From Panaeolus papilionaceus (Eukaryota; Basidiomycota; Agaricomycetes; Agaricales), in assembly GCA_015501605.1 (NCBI GenBank), contig JADNRZ010000012.1, forward strand, positions 62,001 to 126,000: a stretch of 64,000 nt of DNA, given 5' to 3'. A program made the position numbers and the translations under genes. Of the stretch, positions 23,120 through 35,272 are shown piece after piece (position 1 is the stretch's first letter; the number at the start of each line of letters is the position of its first letter). Under the pieces are notes generated by a model. That model did no database searches and had not been told where the DNA came from. It saw nothing but the letters and a program-made list of their open reading frames with translations.

Positions 23120-26100
23120 TCAAAACGACGTATATACCTTATCCAACCCCACCTTCGTGCTGAACGAATCAACCGTCTTGCCCGCATACACAATCTGCAC
23201 AGGCCTCGATTTCGATCCGGGCGTTGAGTTCACTTTCACCTCCAGCCTCGTAAGCTTGCCTGAACTCCACGCGAGGGACACCTCAAGCCCGCCGCGGACA
23301 CGCGCGCCTTTGATGGACCCGGAGGCGGCCCATTGGCTGGGGAGGGCGGGGAGGATGGTTACGACGAGGGGAGTGGAGAGGGATGGGACGTCGGGCGCTT
23401 GAATGAGGCCGTTCTGCAGAGGAGTAGTTATGTGAGCGTTAGTGATGCTTTTGGAGAATTTGAGTGAAACACGTACCATGACAGCTCCGGGGAACGCGAG
23501 GTTTGCGTCGATCTGGAATATAGGACTTGGGTTCTGGGGGTCGTACAAACTGAACAAATTGGCGCCAAAGTTCTCGACGATGGAGTACTACAACCAAAGC
23601 ACCGCGTTAGCATATGCCCAACACACAATGATCCAGCCCAGCCCAGCCCAAACTCAAAGCACGCACCGAAAGCTCATGATAAAACTTCTGCGCATCCCCA
23701 AACTGCGCCCACGCAGCCGCACGCCATGCCTTCTCCCACCCCGCATCCGCATCGGGTCCCGTACCATTACCGCGATGCTCCAAACTCACGCTAGCAGCGC
23801 TCATAACCTGGGTCTTTGTCAGACCCTTCGCTGGGCCAGTGCCTTGCACGGAAGGGTCGAAGCCTGCGATGGCGTATCCTGGGAAGAGCCCGATGAGATG
23901 CGAGAGGTGGCGGTGGGTGTCGGTGCGGGAGTCTTTTTCGACTTTCCATTCTGTAGGTGGGGGGCATTAGAGTTGGAGGGCGTGTTGGGTGTGTGGGAGG
24001 TAATACCTTGGAGTTGTCCCCATGACCCGATCTTAATACCCTTGTCCATTCGAGCTTTCTTATCCGCAATTTCTGTTCGAAAGTCATCGTAAGGACCCCA
24101 GCAACACACGTCTCATTTAATCTCACCTTTCAAGAACGCCGTATCGGTTTCACCAGCCAACTCAGCTCCCTTCTCAACGGCATTGAACACCTGCCAGATG
24201 ACCTGTTGCGAATTCGCACAGCCAAGGGTCGTAGGTGCCTGTTCTGGGGAGTTGCAAGGCGCCACGACGAGCGTCGAGTCGTTGAAATGCAGGTCGTTCA
24301 ATAGTTTGTCGAGATGGAAACTGGCGACGCCCTGAATATTCAAGTTCATTCAGTAGCAGAACTGTCGAAAAAGAGTATTGATGAGGTTTACCTTGATCAA
24401 GGGATAACCTTGTCTCTTCCACCAGTCCACATCGTTTGTGTGGTCGAAGTGGTCCCAGACGTGGAACATCTAGAAAACAATGCATCGTCAGCACAATATC
24501 AACCTCCCAAACACTCTGAACCAACCATCCACGCATTAGCCTCTACATATCCCATAAGCATATTTTAATTATAAAGCGAAAAGGCGAAAGACGCACCGGG
24601 ATAATCATACCACATAGCATTCGTGCCATAGTCCTTCATACCCGTGTGTCCAAAGATCTGCACAGCACGAGCGCTTGGTCAGTATCCACATTGGGCAATA
24701 AACGCATGACAACTCACGTTCATCTAGACAATCAAACATCAGCGCTCAATTCTGCTTCGAGGAATCACAGGCTCGACGACATACCTCATGATGAGTGACC
24801 CATCCACGCGTGACGTTGTAGAGGACTTCGGCGGTTTGACGGCCTCGAGGCGCCCATGTTTTCTATCAGTGTCACAAACGCTGTCAGCAAAAAGCCAAGT
24901 CAACCAAGAAAAACTTGGCATACCTCCATATAATCGAAGAGCGGGAGTGTCGTACTCGACAAACCCGTCATCTCTGCACACCAGTAGTTCATCTGGAGGT
25001 TGATATTTGCGTCTGCGGGAGGATGTCAACATATGTTTTGCGCCATAAGCATTCCATTTCCACGTACGATAATCAGAGAACCAAACCGCAGAGGCCCCAT
25101 TCGCCCATTTACCCTGCAAATTCGCAGGAAGCACACCCCTCGAACTCGACCAAAGCATGAACCGCGCATAATTAAACATTATCCACTCGAGGTACGCATT
25201 ACTCTGCGGTCCATCAATCTTATAGTTCGTCTTCAACACGTCAGTAGGCGTCGACAAATCGGCCTTCTGCCCCAGGTTCAGCGCAAACGGGCCATTGAGC
25301 GTCGCTTGGACGTCAGAAAGGTGCTCTTGGAGCAGCGTGGCGTAGTTGGAGAGGCTGGAGGGAACAGAGGCACTGAGGACTTTGGTGACAGCGCTGTCGG
25401 TGCTCCGGAATGAGAAGTTGTGTGCCGGGTTTCCGGCGTTCATGTCGTAGTTGGTGTCTCCGGTCCAGGCGATCCATGCTTCTGCAGCTGCGCTGGAGGC
25501 AGCGAGGTTGAGGGTAGCGTTAGCGGGGGCACCACTTGCGACGGGGAGTGGAGAGCATTGGAACGCGGCTTGCTTCGAGGTGGTGAAGCCTCGAATCAGG
25601 AATGCGTAGGACATGGCTTTGGGTCCTCCAGGCGCAAATCCGGAAACGAGGAGGGTGTCCTTCGATTGGCAGGTGATGTTAGGCGCTGGCAGACCGTCTT
25701 CGAAACGGTTAGTCCAAGCGTATGTCATAGCTGGGAGAGGTTTGCCGTTCGAGGTGGTGTGCTCGACGCAAGCTTTCGTTGGATGAGAGCAGAACGTGGT
25801 TCTGTGTTTTTAAAGAATAAACAACAGAACATTGCAAGTCAGAGGGAAACATACCTTGCGAAATTGGTAGAGCTTTGTGTCCAGGAAGTACGGGCTAGGG
25901 CACTGTCGAGATCGAGATATCTACCGTAGTTGCTAACAGAACCGCTGGTTGCGATTGTAGACACGAGATGACCAGCACCAGCGTAGGAACCTGTGTAAAC
26001 GTCAGTATCCGTAGTACATGACGTAGAGATGTTGCGCCGCGCACGCACCATACGCTCCTCCTGGAGTGGTGAGTATCGAAATGTCTTTCGAAAAGAATCA

Positions 26101-26611
26101 GAATCGTCATGAACGAAGGTTGTGGTGGTAAACTTACTTGCAATATCACCCGTTCGACTTTGGAAGATCGTCTGGCGGATCCTCTGGAGTTCTTTGGCCA
26201 TTGCGTCACGCTCAGAGGGCTGTTTGTTACCTCCGTTGTAGGTCTAGAGGATACAAATGTAAGTTGCGATAGGCAGTCTTCATCCATATCAGGGTACTTA
26301 CAGGATCAGCAAATGGTCCTCCAGACCAAAGGGATTCGATATTCAATTGTGTGATCTCCTGTGAGGAGCCACCAGGGATCATGGCTGGGAGTATTGCGTT
26401 AGCACTCTGCGTGAGATTGAAGGACGTATCATTTACCTGCGAGGTAGCCATTTCCAATGGGAAGGTAGTCCCTCGACCAGATCTTTCCTGGTTGTGTAAA
26501 CCACAAACCATTTCCTGTCGTCGGGAACCCTGGAGGTGCACCAAGTGCACCACCAAATAGAGTCGCGAGAGCTAGATGCAAAAGCAGCAGCATACTACGA
26601 AACGTACCCAT
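23120..26611 (-). CDS. Glycoside hydrolase family 95 (alpha-L-fucosidase-like), secreted; copy 2
   Basis: Paralogue of the gene at 5337-8763 with the same domain order. Signal peptide MGTFRSMLLLLHLALATLFG, mature start APPGFPTTGNGLWFTQPGK, then LPIGNGYLAG, NLQGKW, the paired-Asn motif NINLQMNYW, PCNSPEQAPTTLG with the expected acid Glu, THRHLSHLIGLFPG, and the C-terminal beta domain ending GLDKVYTSF. Start 26611 is preferred; an in-frame Met lies 9 bp upstream. Intron positions appear shared with copy 1. Codon use is visibly richer in G/C at third positions than in copy 1 (compare the two last exons), which may mean higher expression or stronger constraint. No break seen. Faces the GH16 gene tail to tail. 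Confidence 0.9.
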
Positions 26612-28775
26612 ACCTCTCAAAAGAAAAGGGTGAAGAGTTGAACCGAGCTCAGACTGCCAGCTTTATAGCGCGGACCCACCGTGGTGAGGGTGCAATTTTG
26701 CTTCGATTGCCATATGCCAGCCAGGCGGTGAAGGTATTCTAAGAGCCCAAAACACCACTCACTCCTGTCTGTCAGGGATGACCGCATGACAAGATGAGCA
26801 TAGGAGGCCAAAAAGAAGTGGATATTTCGCCGTACGAACCTCATAGCTTCTGCATGCGTTCATGGCCCCTATGCCGACTGATCCGACCTCGCATTCATTT
26901 TGCCCTAAGAATAGCGCACACCGCAAATTATTTCGGGCATCAGTAGGGTCATGACACTAAACGCGCTTCTAAAAAGTGTGGAATGAGAATCGAATCTTGT
27001 TGTGCATCCGGTGTTACTTTTCGAAGCGAAGAACAGAGAAGTCAAGAGCATGACGAGTGGTTCGCGGAGATGTCCAGAACCTGCATCTGAATGTTTGCAT
27101 ACAGAAAGCATTTAGTACCTACCCGGTTGATTGCCCAAGTCTCGGTGATTTGCAGTCTTGGATCTGTACTAGGGGATGTGTTAGCTAGGTAGACAGAGTT
27201 CTCCCTTGCCTTATTCCGGAGAGTGCAGCACGAATGTAGCCAAATGCCTGACTCCAGGTTGCGTAGAGCTTTGAAGGATATCAAAAACACGTGTTGCCAC
27301 TCACTGGAGCAGACCATGCTAGGAAGCGAGCGGCGGATATGAGTAGAAAAATAGAGTGGCCCCTCCATAAAAAAGAAGCAAAAAAATGGAAGAAAATGCG
27401 TGCTAAAGAAAACCTGTGAGCCACTTGTGCCACTGCAGAGACATTTACGTTAGGAATCTCCCCAAGAGGTCCACTTGGATGGAAATTATGGGTAGAGATT
27501 CTTACCAAACCACTCACATTGGATGTTGAAGTCCAATTTCTTTTTATACGCGTATTATTGGTGTAAGAAGTTCAGGAAGCTATCCGCTCCAATCTTGCAA
27601 GTGGTGCTGGTCTTCTACCCTTCACTGCCGTCAGTTTGTTTTGGCCTCCTTGACGTGTCTTGCAAGCTTATATTCAGACATAGGCCGGCTGCTTGATTTT
27701 GTTTTGAGTGAGAGTAGGGAATATCTGGGTTCCGTTGGCAATGGAGTTGATTCAGCCAGTTTACGGAGACAGTGCCAATGATGAACTAAACCCAAGTTAG
27801 GCTTATTACTGAAAAAGAAGAGGTTTTAAAGTTTGTAGTATGCATACCGTGGGGTGTCGTTAGCTGAAAGGCTGAATAAAGACGAAACGTTAAACGAAGG
27901 CCAATGTTCAGTGGCTGTAGACCCCGGCAGTAAGCTCAATAAGTAGTTCACAGAAAGGGGAGTGGGGAAATCGTCGCCTGGACTGTAGAGATTATTTAGC
28001 ACCGTGCAAACATAACGCAGAACACTTACTTGGATCTAGCTCTGCACTAGCTATACGACCCACCCGGTGCTGCTACTTAACAGACACCACAGCAGATTAC
28101 GCTAGACCGCAGCGATTCCAAAGAAAAACATAATGAAAATCAGGGCAAATACGTACTGCGTGTATAGCCATTGGCAGAGGGTTTGACTTTACTAAGGGTG
28201 ATTCATCGAGGAATTGAGGGAATTTTTTTAATTTGTTGGTGCTGCATATCATGTGGGCATGTAACAAAAGCGAAGAATTTCTAAACATATTAAATGAAGC
28301 AAGTGGAATGGTGAAGGTTTGGCCATAAGAAATTGTAATCAAAAGTAAAGTTAGGGGGAAAAAAAAATTAAAACCGTTTTAAAGTCAATATTCTACAATC
28401 AGCATCGTGTCAGCTCGCTATGTCTTCGGTGAACAACTCCGGGATGGAGGATTACTCACAGTCCATTATAAATCTCAACCAACCACCCTACATAGATCAC
28501 TAGTACCACACCTACAGCTCTGTAGCGCAGAAAGGAGAAAATAAAAATCGAGAAGGAAGGACAGCAAGGGTCCTTGGTATCTATTGTTGGTTATCCATAT
28601 ATAGTCAGAGAATCACCGTATACATAGTCTGGAATCGCGTCAAATAGTTTCTTCGTAAGGACCATTTTTCAACAGGAATGGCCAAGTCTATGGGGTATGG
28701 GGTTGCATTATATTGAGAGACATTGGGGATGGAGTATGGCATGTATGAGCGGGGAGGGGGGATAGGAAGGGGGGT
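26612..28775. other. Gene-free region
   Basis: Upstream of GH95 copy 2 and downstream of the small SPT-subunit gene. Only short unconnected frames; no repeat or RNA gene recognised. Confidence 0.45.
26661..26667 (-). promoter_or_regulatory. Possible TATA box of GH95 copy 2
   Basis: TATAAAG read on the minus strand, about 50 bp before the start codon, a similar position to the TATA-like site of copy 1. Confidence 0.4.
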
Positions 28776-29253
28776 TTATAGTTCCTTGTGCGCCGCTGCT
28801 GCACCTGACATGATGTGACTTCCTGTGTGAGATGCGTCTCCGGAAGCAAGACCAAGCCATTGCCAGAGAAGGCGTTCGTCGCCTTCTTGGCCCCAAAGGT
28901 AGTAGATGGCGCGTCGGCGGAGGAAGAGTAGATGGTGAGGCATGTATTTGAAGATGGCTGTTGAGATGAGGACAAAGAGTAGAGCGAAGATGGTTACTGT
29001 ATTGGAAATAAATTGATTGTCAGTTCACTTCACTCGTTCTGCATATACACCTGATGTGGGCGTTATGGATAGAACGGGTAGACTCACATAGCAAAACCTT
29101 CTCCCATGGTTCAAGCATGGAAAGCACGAAAGTCGACTCGAACCACATGCGCCTACGCCAAAAGAACAAGCCCATCCTTGAAGTTGGTCTGACAGGAACG
29201 CAGTTATCTGACTTGAGAGGTTTAGAATTGGAAGCTGCTGTTGCACGGGCCAT
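28776..29253 (-). CDS. Small subunit of serine palmitoyltransferase-like (SPTSSA family)
   Basis: Small ER membrane protein predicted to stimulate serine palmitoyltransferase, the first step of sphingolipid synthesis. Two exons (29088-29253 and 28776-28996) with a 91-nt intron (gtgagt...cag) encode 128 residues. The N-terminus is disordered (MARATAASNSKPLKSDN); then WFESTFVLSMLEPWEKVLLL, in which MLEPWEK matches the family hallmark MLEPWER, and the membrane helix TIFALLFVLISTAIFKYMPH, with the F-M-P-H-like turn after the helix also conserved. The tail (GQEGDERLLWQWLGLASGD) is longer than in animal subunits. The intron cuts right before the membrane helix, so an unspliced reading would miss the gene. 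Confidence 0.78.
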
Positions 29254-29456
29254 GATGAAGTCGATGTAGTGGTTCGCGAATTTGAAAGTGTCAAGTAAGC
29301 AAGTCGTTAAGTAGATGCAACTCCTTCAAACGTTTAAATTTGTCGTCGTTGTCCGTGGTGGTGGTTGAGGAGCAAGTCAGGGGCAACAGTGGACTGGCGA
29401 ATTTTGCATGCTTAATTCTCACGCTAGTAAACTTGACTCTTTACCACAACCTGCCT

Positions 29457-31295
29457 ATGCACCAAGCTCTACGACAACCTGAACTGCTAACTCAAATATT
29501 CGAATGGCTTAGTGTACCAACAATAGATGACCCAGTAAGAGCACAACGTTGGGGCATAAACCGCAAGGCATGCTTGACCGCTGCGCCGACCTGTCGCTTG
29601 TTTTTATCAGCCGCCTTGGACGTTATCTGGAAAACTCTACCTGAGCTTACCCCTCTCATTGCCTTAATACCTGGACTGAAAATTTTCTCGATTGCTGATA
29701 AGCCCATACTTGCAAGTCACAATCCTTTTTGCTACTTTGTCAGAACACCATCCCCAATTGACTCCCTCATGACAGTGTTTGCTTTAATAAACCATCACAT
29801 GGAGGTAGTCAAGGAATATGCTAAACGTGTTAAACATCTTACTATTCCAGAATCTACCACCCATGATCCACAAGTTCATCCATCAGTTTTGGCTCTGTCC
29901 ACTCCCTGCTGAAAGCATCACCATTATTCCCGTCCCTGCACAATTTAGATATACTCATCACAGACAGAGGCATCTGTGCTATACCTTATCAGAACTTGTT
30001 GCTCTTCGTTTCTCCTACACTGCGAAACGTTTCTTTCAAAAATTTAGGGTCGAAAAGTAGTGCACATTCAATCGACGTGCCAGATGCCTGGCATTTCTTT
30101 CATGCGTTGCTAAAAGACCCTCCATCCAGCCTCCGTAGTGTTACCATTCAACCTCGTATACCCCGCCCCGTGTTTGTGTCCCTGGGTGGCCTCACAACGC
30201 TACGTCATCTTCATATCCGTCCCGCTCTGTCACATTTGTCCGGTGTAACGGAGGCCCTTCAATCTTTGACGACCTTGTCAAACCTCACTTCTTTGTCATT
30301 AGATCTTAGACACATCTTAACGACACCATCTCTACACCCTAACAGCCTCCTTCCCTCCCTCTCCAGCCTGGAATCCCTTAGACTCGAGTCTACTGTCAAT
30401 ACAGCCTCCACACTCTTTTCCTTCGTGGAATTTTCTAGTCTCACCGTGTTGGACCTCATTATGCAAGTAAATTCACAAGGCCACCTTGACGTAGATGCTT
30501 GCGAACGACTCTTTTTAATCGTTGCAAGGCAATTACCCCGCTTATGTTATATACCACTGGATTCAGTTGGCTACACGAGCACTGATAGGCGAACAAATCA
30601 AGAATTATCATGGCCATGTATATCACCCCTTGCTCAACTTAACATCCTTCACTTTAGTGGCGGCGTCCGGTTGAAATTCACGTCGCTCTCCGACGACAAC
30701 ATAGCCCAGATGCTGGGCGCATGGCCCAATCTGGCACATATCTCCCTCCGAAGCGAAAGGACCGCCGCCACCTTCAAGACCTTGATCACAATCGCCACCA
30801 AACATCCTTTGCTTTGCCATTTCCGCAAGTCGGTGGATCTGACTGGTGTATCGATAGACGTCCTGCCGGATTCCCTGAAACCTCCCACTAGCCAGCATGC
30901 GCTGAATTATCTCAACTTGTTTCCATTCCGGCCACAACTTTGACGATGTGGAGCAACCTCACAAGATCATCGAGTTTATTGATGCTCTATTTCCGCATCT
31001 TCAAGTTGATTCTGTTCCTGGTTGGTGGGACATTGGTCAGAACCATCATGCTGGAATGTGCCCCTGTGTCATTGCAGATAACATGTTGACAGAGCTACGG
31101 AAGGCTAGAAAAGAAGGCAGAGAGATGGATCCTAAAAAATATATTTACGAGGTTCAAGTACTTTTAACTCCCAGGATCCAATATCGACCGGCACATCTTC
31201 ATGATTCGCTATGTAAAAGTCGCTGCTCCCCCTCTCACTTTTCTTCACTTATTCATTCACTTCGCCATTACTCTTCCAGAACCAGACTTCAATAA
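29457..31295 (+). pseudogene. F-box/LRR-type protein gene, frame-broken
   Basis: Starts MHQALRQPELLTQIFEWLS, an F-box-like helix, continues with TCRLFLSAALDVIWKTLPEL and YAKRVKHLTI, then Leu-rich repeats (SLRSVTIQP; LTSLSLDLRHI; LESLRLEST; LAHISLRSE). The protein is in three frames: the frame switches near 29897 (SVLAL to HSLLKASPLFPSLHNL, with no room for an intron because both sides are contiguous coding sequence), and again near 30940 before EQPHKIIEFIDALFP. The second switch could be an unnoticed intron; the first looks like a one-base indel. It resembles the intact gene at 39563-41243 in layout. Probable pseudogene or sequence error; the 3' end is uncertain. Confidence 0.65.
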
Positions 31296-32820
31296 ATTCC
31301 CGGTCATCCGTGTCGTATATTAGACTATCGTAGTTTTGTGATGGACAAACCCCCGTAATGCCTCGTACTCAGGGATCCCTCCCAGTCACCCTGTTGATGT
31401 GGGATCGAGACTGGTCCTACGTACAACATGGAGAGCCATGCTCATGAAGTCATCAAGGATTTTCTGCGCTCTTGATAAATCATTCGGCGATTTGGATCTG
31501 TTAGACGTCAGATATCAGCTAATGTCCAACAAGGTCTGACAGAAGAATGAAACAAAACTTGCATCGTCAATGACAAAGTTGAGATCTCTCGTGGTGATAT
31601 CTGCCCATCTAAAAGGTTGATGTTCTGAGTCCCAGGCAAGCGAGTGGTGCTGCGGCTGGACTGCTTGAGCATCATTCATCTCCTGAACGAGCTCTTCCAC
31701 ACCCTGATCTAGGAAGCTGACAATCTTGGGAGCGCCGACGCTTGTGTTAGCCAGGCAGAGCGGGAGCGGGCCTGGGCAGCGACGTTCGCAACGAAAAGAG
31801 TAAGGTGATGTTAGCTTGGGTCGGACTGAGAGGCGGGAGGCTTGAATTCGTCATTAGCGCTGGCGAGGAGGCTTTTGGTGAATTCGAGGCTTGCGGGTGT
31901 TGATTTTGGGGTAGGCATACGGAAAGAGCTCTTCGAAGACTGCGAGTGCCTGTAGGCCGATGACGTATGAGAGACGAAATGTGCAGTATACGTATATGGC
32001 GGGCAGTATGACTCTATGGATTTCAGTCCTCTATACGCGTGCACAGTGATGGGCTCCGAACCTACATCCCTTCGAATTTTGCACTTTCGGTAGTTTTTCG
32101 ATGGTACCGCTCCGCCTCCATTTCCCGACATCGTCACCCTCCTGCTTTAGTGTAGCATACCTTGGCTGCACGGTATCTTCCTCTTTCAGTTTATTTTGTA
32201 TATTTTTCGTTCTAGTTTCCATTCCTTGGAACGCTTCGGCGCTAGTTTTCTTAAATCCCTTCGTTTTCTTATTGTTTTTGTTCACATTTCCTCGTAGTAG
32301 CACCACAGCTCATGTATTTTATTTACTGTGCCCGATTTTCAACACAAAATAGAGAAGTATCGTCCCACTTCGTCGCCAGCGTCTCAATTTCATCTCTCGT
32401 TACCTTCGTATTCGTATTACGTCTTGTTTCGTTCGTATTTCGTCGTTCTGCGTGCATTCGGCACCACCCTTCCTGTCATTTCCCACATATGCCTTAGCAC
32501 TTGCAAGTTGCAGGCCGCACGACCTTGCAATGTTGCACTTACACTCATCGTCGTCACACCTCCTCACCCTCTCATCCCACACATTTTATTATATTTTATT
32601 CCATTTTAATATCTAGACTTACCGCAACACAGACTGAGGGTGTCTATGTTGGCTAGAAGGTCGGAAGCAACTTCTCCAGAAGTGAACAAGAATTCGGACG
32701 GTGCTCGTGCAGTTGCCCTCTCGATTAGCACACTGGGGAGACCTGGTGGGAAAAAATGGAGAGCTCGAAGGGAAATGAACTTGAATGGAGGTGGGTCGCA
32801 GAAGACAAAAGGTGCAAATA
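31296..32820. other. Gene-poor region before the repeat nest
   Basis: Short frames on both strands only, for example minus 31515-31700 (EELVQEMNDAQAVQPQHH) and minus 31811-31917. They may be exons of a small gene, but I could not join them or recognise a family. Confidence 0.35.
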
Positions 32821-33049
32821 CAGCTACTTTCAAAACGATAGACCCACTTCGACGAAAATGTCACTTTTGATATTTATTTAGTTTGGAGCGAAACAAACAA
32901 TATGCCTCACTCCCGCCGTCAACCCGCCCTCGGAATCTTCAGGACTCAGTGCCTTTCCTTTATTTGGTCACTCCTCTTAGCTCCAAAACTAAATAAATAT
33001 CAAAAGCGACATTTTCATGAAACTGGGTCTATCGTTTTGAAAGTAGCTG
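32821..33049. mobile_element. MITE, 229 bp, with about 70-bp terminal inverted repeats and TA duplication
   Basis: The left end (cagctactttcaaaacgata...) and the reverse complement of the right end agree at roughly nine of ten positions over some 70 bp. TA dinucleotides flank both ends (32819-32820 and 33050-33051), the signature of Tc1/mariner-type insertion. No coding capacity. Confidence 0.92.
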
Positions 33050-33495
33050 TAAGTTCGAACGAATTCGAGGGATAAGGGTAGGTATCAAAGCATGACCCAG
33101 TGCATTACGTGGGGCGAAATTTTAAGAATTTACATTTTACAATTCAAAAGCTTTCAGTGTGTAGATGAATGTGTACACACACCGGCATATTGTCAGCAAA
33201 GCGGGGCGAAGTGACGATGAGTCTGAACCCATAAGGGTTCAAAAACATTCCGCACCCTGAAACGTTGACAGTTCAACCTCAGGCTTGTATGTGGAGACTC
33301 TTCCATCGACATGCGCATGTAGTAGGTATGCCAGTGTAGAGCCGAACCCGTTATGACTGTGCAAAACGGCGCTTCTTAACCGAACATGACGTGACTGCCT
33401 CAAATCATGGGATTCATCGGGAAACATCTCCAGAGTCTCCAGGCTCATGGAAGCATGTATATGTCTTTGGGAAGTTTGTTTTCGAAATCCTCTGA
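33050..33495. other. Spacer between two inverted-repeat elements
   Basis: No gene or repeat recognised. Confidence 0.45.
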
Positions 33496-34015
33496 CAGCT
33501 ATCTCAGAAACGATAGACCGCTTTTCACAATGCTCCGCTCAGTGATTTTATTTACTTTTGGAGGGGTACAAACAAAACACCCCACAGAGATCCCACCAGT
33601 CACGGTGTTGTGACCTATTGCATTCCTATGTAGTCGTAGAGAAATAGTTATTCAAATATTATTTTCTTGCCATTGTTCCTGCTCGTTTACTCTTGCCTGA
33701 CGCAAACCATCATGGGGAACTGCTCTCATAGCTCGCGCGAAACAAGGGCAAATATCATTGTTTTATCAGCATACATGAAATCGACGCAGATCGCTGAAAT
33801 GCTTCATATCAGTGCTCGAATGATACGACGGGTCAAAGCACTCGCACGAAGGAGTGGACAAGTGACTGCGCCAGGTTTAGCATCAGGTAGACCAAGAAAA
33901 ATGAGCTCATCTGATGCTGATAGGGCTGTGGTGTTTTGTTTGTACCGCTCCAAAAGTAAATAAAATCACTGAGCAGAGCGTTGTGAAAAGCGGTCTATCG
34001 TTTCTGAGATAGCTG
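33496..34015 (+). mobile_element. Tc1/mariner-type deletion derivative, 520 bp, with about 87-bp inverted repeats
   Basis: The left end (cagctatctcagaaacgata...) and the reverse complement of the right end are nearly identical over about 87 bp with only about three differences, so the element is young. Between the repeats lies the N-terminal part of a transposase. The terminal block shares cgatagacc and the inner ggagc-aaacaaa-like block with the MITE at 32821-33049. Flanking dinucleotides are GA/GA rather than TA/TA. Confidence 0.9.
33712..33963 (+). pseudogene. Truncated Tc1-like transposase: helix-turn-helix part only
   Basis: Within the 520-bp element. Reads MGNCSHSSRETRANIIVLS, then a paired/HTH region (STQIAEMLHISARMIRRVKA), then SGQVTAPGLASGRPRKMSS with the GRPRK hook typical between the two DNA-binding subdomains of Tc1 transposases. 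The catalytic DDE/D domain is missing; the frame runs into the right inverted repeat and stops at 33961-33963. An upstream in-frame Met is at 33667. It could still make a small DNA-binding protein. Confidence 0.78.
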
Positions 34016-34197
34016 GAAGGGGTGGTTCATAAAGGATGGCAGTCAGTCCTATTGCCATCGAGCTACGAGCTCACCCTACATGAAGCACAACTTCAAATGT
34101 ATATCGATATAAGGAACCATTCGTATTAAATGGAAAGAGATGCTTCTTTGATCACAAGGTGAATACATTATTTGTGGCTACGAGGAGTGGTAGGCTA

Positions 34198-34988
34198 TCA
34201 CACAAGCTCCCAGAGGTGTGAATGGGAGCGCACGACGCCGTAGGTAATCACGCCATCCTCCTCCATCAAAAAACCCCCGCTCTCAAAGTCGCTAAACTTG
34301 AACTCATATGCTACTCCAGATTCCAGAAGAGCTCCCGATCTGTCCAAAGCAACATGTCGGCGGTTATCGATGTGTATTGTGATTGGGTCCTCTTCAATCA
34401 TGATAGTACCGTCTTTCAGGGAACGCCCTTTGATTTGGAATTGCGTAGTCTTTTCATTCGAAACTATTATTTGATCTCCCTGAAGATGCCAGTACAAGGA
34501 CGGGTTGGTCGTGGAGCGGATATAAAACCTACGAAAGTACCTCAAGGGTTAGAACCACCGCTTTTCGAGTGCATTGAACACCTCACCAGTTACCGCTTAT
34601 GTGATCAGTGATAACCTGAGGCGGGATGATAGGGAGGCCTCGCCCAGTTCTATCATCGATCCAGGTGAAGAACATCTTCCCTCGAAATTTTTCTGACATG
34701 GGCTTGAATCTTTCATGAGTGAAAAATTCATAGACACTGCATCGATCATCGTGCGTGTAGAACTGAGGGGAAATGCGCTGGAAAAATCCTGCATGAACGC
34801 TGCTAGATATTGCTCGCCACCACTGGTCCGCAATTCCTCGGGTAGCAAACACCATAATGAGGCGCAAAGTGTTATCATCACGAATCTGATATCCATTAGG
34901 GAAGGATGTAATCTCATCAGCATTATAGAAGGATCGCGGTTAGGCTTCTACTTACGTTGTGTATATAGGCGTAGAAAAGCGACATCAT
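34198..34988 (-). CDS. Unrecognised protein, paralogue A of a divergent pair
   Basis: Three exons (34956-34988, 34587-34912, 34529 onward to 34198; introns 43 and 58 nt) give 229 residues. I do not recognise the family. The N-terminal 110 residues (MSLFYAYIHN; LIMVFATRGIADQWWRA; ISPQFYTHD; KFRGKMFFTW) align with those of the gene at 35575-36468, including the position and phase of the first intron, which falls after an Asn in a very short first exon. The C-terminal half (NPSLYWHLQGDQIIVSNEK; FQIKGRSLKDGTIMIEED; HVALDRSGALLESGVAYEF) is beta-rich and may be a beta-trefoil or lipocalin-like fold; this is a guess. No signal peptide or membrane helix. All exon joins keep the frame. Confidence 0.75.
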
Positions 34989-35272
34989 TTTGAAACTGAC
35001 TCTCGTTCTACTTGGGTCTTTTATATGAACTTGGGGTAAGCATTTTTCACCAAGGAAGCGATTAGACGAACCAGTGCAATATGAATATTATGCTATCACT
35101 CCCCACCCCCAGATATCGATGCACACACCTTTTATTCAATGGCTAGACGGGGTGGCAAGCCCGGGTGGGGAGAGGAATGAAAACCATGCTCAGAGATGCT
35201 CATGCCAGAATGTAAAAATCATCAAAGATTATCTGGATATAGTAGTGAACAATGAGAGGTCTTGATTTTTGT

